Shown here one piece after another: positions 14,762 through 18,705 of a DNA stretch of 18,705 bases. Numbering within the stretch: the first letter of the stretch is position 1; each line of letters begins with the position of its first letter. A model generated the notes under the pieces. It did not search any database, had not been told where the DNA came from, and saw only the letters and a list, made by a program, of their open reading frames with translations. The stretch is from positions 1-18,705 of the forward strand of contig CATOOY010000024.1 of NCBI GenBank assembly GCA_951801995.1. The letters are read 5' to 3'. The DNA is from an uncultured Erysipelotrichaceae bacterium. Lineage in GTDB: Bacteria; Bacillota_I; Bacilli_A; RF39; UBA660. A program made the position numbers and the translations under genes.

Positions 14762-14835
14762 AGAAAGTATTTATATAAATATTTTTACGAATCATCTATT
14801 TTTCAGTTTGGTTGCTGGTAGATGGTTCTTTTTTT
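14762..14835 (+). ncRNA. candidate small RNA ending in an intrinsic terminator
   Basis: On the plus strand GAATCATCTA (14789-14798) pairs with TAGATGGTTC (14819-14828; one G-U pair), and an inner CAG/CTG can extend it; seven T follow (14829-14835). With the promoter just upstream this defines an RNA of about 74 nt, antisense to the end of the 49-residue gene and to the leader of the next gene. The terminator is clear; the transcript is inferred. It could instead simply block stray rightward transcription. Confidence 0.45.
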
Positions 14836-14945
14836 AAGTTATCTTCACAGATGAATAAAATTTGTTGTAAAATTTCTCTTAATTCAGCTTCATTATGAAA
14901 TTCGTCTATATCTGAAATAAGATCTTTAATTTTTTGATATCCCAT
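14796..14945 (-). CDS. small acidic hypothetical protein
   Basis: A 49-residue frame starting MGYQKIKDLISDIDEF, helical and acidic, with a strong GGAGGG about 7 bases before its ATG. It ends inside the hairpin that forms the plus-strand terminator. It packs closely against the neighbouring small frames, with one base between the previous stop and its start. No family recognised. Confidence 0.6.
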   Translation of the reverse strand: MGYQKIKDLISDIDEFHNEAELREILQQILFICEDNLKKEPSTSNQTEK

Positions 14946-14946
14946 A

Positions 14947-15060
14947 TTAATTCCCTCCTTCCAAAAGTTTCAAATTATTTTTCATATGTCTTAATGTAGT
15001 TAGCATATTGTTGTATCTATATATGATAAATAAACTTTTCACATAAACTCTAATATTCAT
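14947..15060 (-). CDS. possible 37-residue protein, hypothetical
   Basis: A short frame (MNIRVYVKSLFIIYRYNNML, then a Lys/Leu-rich end) whose ATG overlaps the stop of the membrane protein gene (ATGA) and which ends one base before the next ATG. Only a weak ribosome binding site is visible, so it would depend on translational coupling. The exact fit between two genes is the main support. Confidence 0.38.
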   Translation of the reverse strand: MNIRVYVKSLFIIYRYNNMLTTLRHMKNNLKLLEGGN

Positions 15061-15266
15061 TTCTGTTGTTTGCTTTCTTCGTAAATTGTTTCTATAATCA
15101 TTATGATTACTAAACCTAATAATGGAATAAAATATTCTCCTCCTACTGCTTCATATCCTCTTACTGCAGTTGCATATTTTATTGCAATTGGTGTTAATAT
15201 AATTGTTGCTATGATAATTAATAATTCTAAAATTCTTATAATAAATTTTTTCTTGTTAATTTTCAC
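15057..15266 (-). CDS. small two-helix membrane protein
   Basis: A 69-residue protein with a basic N-terminus (VKINKKKF), one hydrophobic segment IIRILELLIIIATIILTPIAI, and a second, YFIPLLGLVIIMIIETI, then a charged end. The frame opens 12 codons earlier, but the GTG at 15266, overlapping the previous stop (TAGTG) and 7 bases after AAAGGGGG, is the better start. No function can be assigned; early phage membrane proteins of this size are common. Confidence 0.7.
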   Translation of the reverse strand: MKINKKKFIIRILELLIIIATIILTPIAIKYATAVRGYEAVGGEYFIPLLGLVIIMIIETIYEESKQQK

Positions 15267-15457
15267 TATTCTTCCCCCTTTATTCTTTTCTTTTTGTACC
15301 ATTCTCTTATTGCACTTCCTAATGCTACTTTTTCTTTTCCAAAATTTTCACTTGGAAAGTCCTGCGAATTATAAATGCTTAGTGCTGTTGGTACGCTACA
15401 ATTTCTTAATTCAGCAAATTGTGTTGGAGTATAAAATATATTATCTTGTAATTCCAT
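15266..15457 (-). CDS. small HTH protein, excisionase-like
   Basis: A 63-residue protein of the MerR/excisionase-like winged-helix size: YTPTQFAELRNCSVPTALSI (helix-turn-helix), then SENFGKEKVALGSAIREWYK, the wing and last helix. Such proteins bind DNA at attachment sites to promote excision, or act as early regulators. AAGGAGG precedes the ATG. Being third in the early operon, not beside int, is common for phage excisionases. A plain transcription regulator is the alternative. Confidence 0.65.
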   Translation of the reverse strand: MELQDNIFYTPTQFAELRNCSVPTALSIYNSQDFPSENFGKEKVALGSAIREWYKKKRIKGEE

Positions 15458-15517
15458 TTAATCTTCCTCCTTCTTTTTTGTGTGTCGTGTCGCAATTTTA
15501 TTTTTTATACCTTTCAT
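15458..15517 (-). CDS. possible 19-residue basic peptide / leader ORF
   Basis: A tiny frame, MKGIKNKIATRHTKKKEED, with GAGGAGG 5 bases before its ATG and its TAA directly followed by the excisionase-like gene's ATG region. Its ribosome binding site lies in a 36-bp segment that is a 33/36 copy of the operator-plus-ribosome-binding-site segment before the Cro-like gene. This favours real translation, either as a peptide or as a coupling leader. It contains the 14-base repeat GCGACACGACACAC. Confidence 0.4.
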   Translation of the reverse strand: MKGIKNKIATRHTKKKEED

Positions 15518-15553
15518 TTTTCCTCCTCTTGTTCAGTATCTTTTTAAGACACT
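15518..15553 (-). repeat. duplicated operator + ribosome binding site cassette, copy A
   Basis: This 36-bp segment matches 15766-15801 at 33 positions; the three differences are all transitions. Each copy contains TTAAGACACT, then AGTATC, and (on the minus strand) a Shine-Dalgarno sequence. Copy A serves the 19-residue frame, copy B the Cro-like gene. Confidence 0.75.
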
Positions 15554-15762
15554 TTTGAATCAAAAAAAATTTCGTCTACTTCACTACTAGTTAGTGAATA
15601 TTTTTCTTTTATTTTGCAAATTTCATTTTGTGTAAATTCTGCTCCATTTGTTTCATTCATTTTTGCAGATAATGTAGTTCTTGATATTTTTAAGTATTCT
15701 GCTAAATCTCCTCCGTTATCTCCATTTAAAGCCATTTTTGATTTTAGTTTGTTTATATTCAC
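15544..15762 (-). CDS. Cro-like HTH regulator
   Basis: A 72-residue protein: GGDLAEYLKISRTTLSAKMN is a Cro/CI helix-turn-helix, followed by EFTQNEICKIKEKYSLTSSEVDEIFF, as in Cro-like proteins of Bacillota phages. It is the first gene after the strong leftward promoter and faces CI, the classic Cro position, so it likely represses CI synthesis and tunes the early operon. GTG start, 7-8 bases after AAAGGAGG. Its last codons (AAAGTGTCTTAA) contain an operator copy. Confidence 0.85.
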   Translation of the reverse strand: MNINKLKSKMALNGDNGGDLAEYLKISRTTLSAKMNETNGAEFTQNEICKIKEKYSLTSSEVDEIFFDSKVS

Positions 15763-15765
15763 TTT

Positions 15766-15801
15766 TTTTCCTCCTTTCGTTTAGTATCTTTTTAAGACAC
15801 T
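15766..15801 (-). repeat. duplicated operator + ribosome binding site cassette, copy B
   Basis: The partner of 15518-15553 (33/36 identical). Its TTAAGACACT (15792-15801) overlaps the expected start site of the leftward early promoter, and its other end is the Shine-Dalgarno sequence of the Cro-like gene. Confidence 0.75.
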
Positions 15802-15804
15802 CAC

Positions 15805-15833
15805 ATAATATAACAACTATTTTATATTGTCAA
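15805..15833 (-). promoter_or_regulatory. early leftward promoter (for cro and the early operon)
   Basis: On the minus strand a perfect TTGACA (15828-15833), a 17-base spacer and TATTAT (15805-15810). This is the best promoter in the window. The operator TTAAGACACT at 15792-15801 covers the start site, so CI or Cro binding there would block it. Confidence 0.85.
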
Positions 15834-15859
15834 TATTTTTTTTGAAAATTTTTAAATTT

Positions 15860-15870
15860 TTAAGACACTT
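15860..15870. promoter_or_regulatory. repressor operator TTAAGACACTT (intergenic copy)
   Basis: One of four same-orientation copies of TTAAGACACT in the switch region (15544-15553, 15792-15801, 15860-15869, 15911-15920). AAG-ACA-CTT is a short quasi-palindrome, as expected for a dimeric CI/Cro protein. This copy sits upstream of both divergent promoters. A reverse half-match, TGTCTAA, lies at 15892-15898. Confidence 0.7.
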
Positions 15871-15882
15871 TTTTAAAAATAC

Positions 15883-15921
15883 TTGTAAAAATGTCTAAAA
15901 TGTGATAATATTAAGACACTT
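15883..15921 (+). promoter_or_regulatory. CI repressor promoter with overlapping operator
   Basis: TTGTAA (15883-15888), 17 bases, then TAATAT (15906-15911), also preceded by TG. The operator TTAAGACACTT at 15911-15921 overlaps the end of the -10 and the start site, which suggests autorepression or Cro control of CI. Confidence 0.7.
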
Positions 15922-15937
15922 ATTGGAGGTGTATTAT

Positions 15938-16531
15938 ATGAATATGGGAGAACGAATAAAACAATTAAGAATTGCAAATGGCTTAACTCAAGAAGAATTG
16001 GGTAAATATATTGGTGTTCAAAAGGCTGCAATTCGTAAATATGAAAAAGGCGAAGTACAGAATATGAAAAGAAGTTCTATTGAAATTCTTTCTAACTTAT
16101 TTAAGGTATCTCCTTCTTATTTAATGTGTATAGAAGATGAATATCCTAAAGAGCAATCTTCAACTTCTATTCCTTTATTATCAGATTTTAAGGAAAATTT
16201 AAAAATCTCTTTTAATCAGTTTTTTATAAAAAACATAACCATAAATGAATTATTGCCTAATAATACTTTTGCATTACAAATAAAAGATAATTCAATGTTA
16301 CCTTTATTAGGTATTGGAGATATAGCAATTATATCGGCTGATTTTAAGTATGAATCTGGTCAAACTTGTTTAATATTAACTAATAATATTTATATGATTA
16401 GAAAAGTTACTAAAGCAAAAGATGGATTTGAGTTACAAGCAATGAATCCCTATTATCCAATTGAAAAAACAAAAGATTTAGAATTTTTTGGTAAAGTTAT
16501 AAGAGCAGAAAATCAAAGTGCTTTTAAATAG
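15938..16531 (+). CDS. CI-like phage repressor (HTH + S24/LexA-like domain)
   Basis: It maintains lysogeny by binding the operators around 15.8 kb. In the 197-residue protein the N-terminal HTH spans residues 3-58 (GLTQEELGKYIGVQKAAIRK). The C-terminal S24-like fold runs from about 108: FALQIKDNSMLP with Ser119, and IYMIRKV with Lys156 as the likely catalytic pair. The linker (about 70-107) shows no Ala-Gly or Cys-Gly cleavage site, so RecA-linked self-cleavage is doubtful. GGAGGTG precedes the ATG at 15938; an earlier in-frame start upstream lies within the promoter and is rejected. The next gene follows after 12 bases and is probably co-transcribed. Confidence 0.88.
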   Translation: MNMGERIKQLRIANGLTQEELGKYIGVQKAAIRKYEKGEVQNMKRSSIEILSNLFKVSPSYLMCIEDEYPKEQSSTSIPLLSDFKENLKISFNQFFIKNITINELLPNNTFALQIKDNSMLPLLGIGDIAIISADFKYESGQTCLILTNNIYMIRKVTKAKDGFELQAMNPYYPIEKTKDLEFFGKVIRAENQSAFK

Positions 16532-16543
16532 AAAGGAGTTTTT

Positions 16544-17077
16544 ATGAAAGATTATTTTATAAAGCAAATTGAAGATATTAAATCAAATCCTAAATGTATT
16601 ATTAAAAAATGGTATTTTTGGTTGATAGCAATTGCAATCATTTATGGTTTAATAACTGATGTATTTGCACCTAAAGAAATTATAACTTCTTCTAATGATA
16701 TAGAAAAAAATATCATTGCAGAAGAAAAAACAGAAACTGAAGAGGAGCGAATTGCTCGAGAGGAAAAAGAAAAGAAACAAGCTGAAGAAAAAGCAAAAAA
16801 AGAACGCCAAAAAAGAATTACTGAAAATTCTTCAAATGCATATATTTATACAGAAAAAATTGTAAAAGATAATTTAAAAGCTCCAAGTACGGCTAAATTT
16901 TCTAATCAAAAATATGGTTATAATGAAGAATATAGTCGATATGTAGTTAGTGGATCAGTAGATTCACAAAATAGTTTTGGTGCTATGATAAGAGCAAATT
17001 TTTATGCAGAATACGATCAAGATTTAACTATGATATATTTTGTATTTGATAATCAAGTATTATTAGATAATAGATAA
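16544..17077 (+). CDS. single-pass membrane protein in lysogenic-conversion position
   Basis: A 177-residue protein: a basic start, one membrane segment (WYFWLIAIAIIYGLITDVF, about 23-41), a long Glu/Lys coiled coil (about 65-92), and a C-terminal domain (VKDNLKAPSTAKFSN, then VVSGSVDSQNSFGAMIRANF, FVFDNQ) seen also in other phage and bacterial surface proteins. It lies between CI and Int and shares the CI transcript, so it is made in the lysogen. In other Bacillota phages this slot often holds superinfection-exclusion membrane proteins or lipoproteins. That role is a positional guess. GAAAGGAG precedes the ATG. Confidence 0.75.
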   Translation: MKDYFIKQIEDIKSNPKCIIKKWYFWLIAIAIIYGLITDVFAPKEIITSSNDIEKNIIAEEKTETEEERIAREEKEKKQAEEKAKKERQKRITENSSNAYIYTEKIVKDNLKAPSTAKFSNQKYGYNEEYSRYVVSGSVDSQNSFGAMIRANFYAEYDQDLTMIYFVFDNQVLLDNR

Positions 17078-17081
17078 AAAA

Positions 17082-17122
17082 GGATAATGTGTTGTTTGTT
17101 TGCGACACGACACACATTATCC
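17082..17122 (+). repeat. 11-bp inverted repeat after the membrane protein gene
   Basis: GGATAATGTGT (17082-17092) and ACACATTATCC (17112-17122) are exact complements with a 19-base loop. No T-run follows, so it is not a standard terminator. The loop and right arm contain GCGACACGACACAC (17102-17115), which recurs in reverse at 15480-15493. A small hairpin CACTT-CGAA-AAGTG follows at 17134-17147. It may be a recombination arm site or an RNA-stability hairpin. Confidence 0.6.
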
Positions 17123-17167
17123 GAGGATGCAACCACTTCGAAAAGTGATTACTTTTGTATTATATAC

Positions 17168-17217
17168 AAAAAGCCTTCATTTTTCAAGTGATATTCAAAG
17201 AAAAATGGAGGTTTTTT
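17168..17217 (+). terminator. terminator hairpin that buries the integrase ribosome binding site
   Basis: CCTTCATTTTTC (17174-17185) pairs with GAAAAATGGAGG (17200-17211) with one G-U pair; a G-U and A-T pairs extend the stem through the flanking A- and T-runs to about 18 bp. T6 follows the GC-containing part. The 3' arm contains GGAGG, the Shine-Dalgarno sequence of int, 9 bases before its ATG. The hairpin can therefore both stop transcription from the CI side and hide the int start. Confidence 0.75.
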
Positions 17218-17220
17218 ATT

Positions 17221-18420
17221 ATGGGTACAGCTAAAAAGCGTGGAAATGGCGAAGGTACTATATTCAAAAGAGAAATTAAAGGAAAAACTGTATGGGTTAC
17301 TGAATACACTATTGAAATGTATGATAAAAATGGAAAAAGAAAAAGAAAGACAATATATGGTAAAACTAGACAAGAAGTAAAAAATAAATTAGAGAAGATT
17401 ATTACTGAATTAAATACAGATACTTATGTAGATAAATCAAAAGTTACATTTTATGATATTGCAAAGGAATTTATTGATACTGCCTATAAAATGAACAAAT
17501 TAAAAGAAAGTTCCTACTCTCGTAAATTACATACATTAAAGAATATATCAACTCACTATATTGCTAATATGGAACTTCAAAAGATAACAGAAAAAGATTT
17601 AAAGGATTTCCTTGTATATATTACAAAATATTCAGATTCTGTTATTGCTAAAATATATGGAATAGTTAATAATACTTTTAAAATAGCAGTTAGAAGAAAT
17701 ATTTTGCGTTATAACTTTTTAGATGATCAATTAGAGTTTGAAATACCTTTATCTAAAAAATATAAAAATAAATCTAAAACTGTATCTGCATTTACGATTG
17801 ATGAACAAAAGCAACTTATAACAGAACTTCAAAATGCAAATAAATTTAGATATAAATATCAAATTTTTATAAGTTTGTTTACTGGTATGAGAATGGGCGA
17901 AATAAATGCTTTAGACATTAATGACATTGATTTTGAAAATAAAATAATTCATATAAGAAGAACTATTACTCGTACATTTGATGATAGAGCAACAATTGGA
18001 TCTTATACTAAAACAGTAAATGGAATTAGAGATATAATGATGGATTCTAATGTTGAAAATATCCTTAAAGAATACTTATTCTCTGAATATTATATAGCAA
18101 ATGATTATAATCTTTTATTTTGTAATTCAAATAAAGAATGTATAAGTACAGATACTGTTAATATGATGTTTAAATATTTTTGCCAAGAACATAATATTGG
18201 AAAAGGTTATGATGTCCATCAGCATATGCTTCGTCATACTTTTGCAACAAGATGCATTGAATCGGGAATGCCTGCATCTGTATTAGCAAAGATAATGGGA
18301 CACGCAAATGTTTCAACTACACTAAATGTATATTGTGAAGTTTTTGACAAGTTTAAAAAAGAACACCTTGATTTATCTTACAACTACTTAAAGGAAAATG
18401 GCTTAACAGTAGACTTTTAA
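17221..18420 (+). CDS. int: phage integrase, tyrosine recombinase
   Basis: It inserts and excises the prophage by recombining attP/attB. In the 399-residue protein the N-terminal 60 residues form an AP2-like arm-binding domain (GEGTIFKREIKGKTVWVTEY), then a SAM-like core-binding domain (about 75-175). The catalytic domain has Arg224 (FTGMRMGE), probable Lys264, His335 and Arg338 (HMLRHTF), His361 (MGHANVS) and the nucleophile Tyr371. All active-site residues are present. The frame opens upstream at a TTG, but the ATG at 17221 after GGAGG gives the normal family start. It lies beside the host junction, as usual. Confidence 0.95.
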   Translation: MGTAKKRGNGEGTIFKREIKGKTVWVTEYTIEMYDKNGKRKRKTIYGKTRQEVKNKLEKIITELNTDTYVDKSKVTFYDIAKEFIDTAYKMNKLKESSYSRKLHTLKNISTHYIANMELQKITEKDLKDFLVYITKYSDSVIAKIYGIVNNTFKIAVRRNILRYNFLDDQLEFEIPLSKKYKNKSKTVSAFTIDEQKQLITELQNANKFRYKYQIFISLFTGMRMGEINALDINDIDFENKIIHIRRTITRTFDDRATIGSYTKTVNGIRDIMMDSNVENILKEYLFSEYYIANDYNLLFCNSNKECISTDTVNMMFKYFCQEHNIGKGYDVHQHMLRHTFATRCIESGMPASVLAKIMGHANVSTTLNVYCEVFDKFKKEHLDLSYNYLKENGLTVDF

Positions 18421-18429
18421 TCGTCTATT

Positions 18430-18450
18430 GTTACAGCCACCGTTACAGCC
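18430..18450 (+). repeat. direct repeat downstream of int, candidate integrase arm site
   Basis: GTTACAGCC occurs twice with a 12-base period (18430-18438 and 18442-18450), just 9 bases after the int stop. GC-rich repeats stand out here. AP2-type integrases bind such short arm-type repeats near the attachment core; this role is inferred. Confidence 0.5.
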
Positions 18451-18519
18451 TTGCGAAATAATTTTAAAAATATTTGTATTTATTTGAAAATATATTGAAA
18501 ATTAAAAATATAGATATAA

Positions 18520-18569
18520 CAATGGTTTGAACTACTTTGAAATAAAATCAAAATATGTTCAAACCATTG
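18520..18569. repeat. 13-bp perfect inverted repeat at the phage-host junction
   Basis: CAATGGTTTGAAC (18520-18532) and GTTCAAACCATTG (18557-18569) are exact complements; inside is a second pair, TTTGA/TCAAA (18536-18540/18548-18552), spaced 7 bases. The right arm is read in the truA frame, the left arm is not. The attachment core probably lies in or beside this element. It could also act as a two-way terminator, though T-runs are poor. Confidence 0.55.
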
Positions 18570-18640
18570 ATTTTAGGTTGTTTTTGCCAACCATTAAATG
18601 ATTTTCCATCATACTCGATTATTAATTTTATATTTCTCAT
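18548..18640 (-). pseudogene. truA: 5' fragment of host truA (tRNA pseudouridine synthase A), cut by the prophage
   Basis: TruA makes pseudouridine at positions 38-40 of the tRNA anticodon arm. This frame reads MRNIKLIIEYDGKSFNGWQK and then QP, the unmistakable N-terminus of TruA, but meets a stop after 30 codons instead of continuing into the TIQ/NIQ motif and catalytic domain (about 245 residues in all). The break falls next to the integrase, so the insertion most likely splits the gene, with the rest beyond the other prophage end. Whether the far end supplies a new start for truA cannot be seen here. GGTGA lies before the ATG. Confidence 0.8.
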
Positions 18641-18655
18641 AATTTCACCATGCCT

Positions 18656-18684
18656 ATATTATCACAAAAAAACTTACAAATCAA
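18656..18684 (-). promoter_or_regulatory. possible truA promoter
   Basis: On the minus strand TTGATT (18679-18684), 17 bases, TAATAT (18656-18661) with TG one base ahead. The predicted start would give a leader of only about 9 nt, with the GGTGA site at its very end, so the call is weak. The remaining bases to 18705 hold nothing else I can support. Confidence 0.35.
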
Positions 18685-18705
18685 CAAAAACTGCATTGAT
18701 GGATT

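Noticed and set aside
15902..15937. Upstream in-frame start for the CI repressor
   Set aside because: It lies within the -10 and operator of the CI promoter; the ATG at 15938 has GGAGGTG at the right distance.
17082..17122. Terminator for the CI-membrane protein transcript
   Set aside because: The stem is perfect but is followed by GAGGATGC and not by T; the real terminator is at 17168-17217.
17155..17220. Upstream TTG start adding 22 residues to the integrase
   Set aside because: No ribosome binding site, the added residues come from the terminator hairpin, and the ATG at 17221 after GGAGG matches the family start.

Overview
The window is the integrase-proximal half of a tailed-phage prophage (siphovirus-like gene order) in a very AT-rich bacterium. 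The base composition, the strong AGGAGG ribosome binding sites, the frequent GTG and TTG starts and the protein families all point to a low-GC Bacillota host (Clostridia, Erysipelotrichia or a related Bacilli lineage); the sequence alone does not settle which. TGA is used as a stop, so the code is standard bacterial.

Right end (about 16.5-18.7 kb): a tyrosine integrase with an AP2-like arm-binding N-terminus is read rightward. Just beyond it lies the start of a host truA gene on the minus strand, which stops after about 30 codons. The prophage therefore appears to sit inside the 5' part of truA, and this is one phage-host junction. The lysogeny switch lies at 15.5-16.5 kb: a CI-like S24-type repressor (+) faces a Cro-like gene (-). 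Two good divergent promoters and repeated TTAAGACACT operators lie between or around them. A membrane protein in the usual superinfection-exclusion position sits between CI and Int.

Middle (about 15.5 down to 3.9 kb, minus strand): one long, tightly overlapping early operon. Order of transcription: Cro, a 19-codon ORF, a small HTH/excisionase-like protein, small membrane and hypothetical proteins, Gp157-like protein, a Sak4-like P-loop ATPase, a DUF669 SSB-like protein, a CHC2 primase zinc-finger protein, a DUF927 helicase-like ATPase, a 262-bp non-coding repeat region (candidate origin), a DUF3268 zinc-finger protein, an SF2 helicase, a RecU-like resolvase, an unknown protein, a membrane protein with a ParB-like domain, a miniature S-adenosylmethionine synthetase, a tiny membrane protein, and an ArpU/sigma-like late regulator.

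Left end (3.86 kb down to 1, minus strand): the start of the late region. It holds an extended -10 promoter, an intrinsic terminator about 50 nt later, a tRNA-like gene with an abnormal anticodon arm, a small Cys-rich ORF, a ParB-methyltransferase fusion, TerS, TerL and the start of the portal gene.

Working model (inference): CI holds the early promoter off. After induction the early operon makes the replication and recombination set, and the ArpU-like protein finally switches on the late promoter. The phage also carries both a DNA methyltransferase and its own SAM-producing enzyme, so it may top up the methyl donor for modifying its DNA. The most notable signals are the mini-MetK, the terminator/tRNA-like leader of the late operon, the operator copy near that leader, a candidate plus-strand small RNA at 14.8 kb, the integrase ribosome binding site buried in a terminator hairpin, and the truA insertion.
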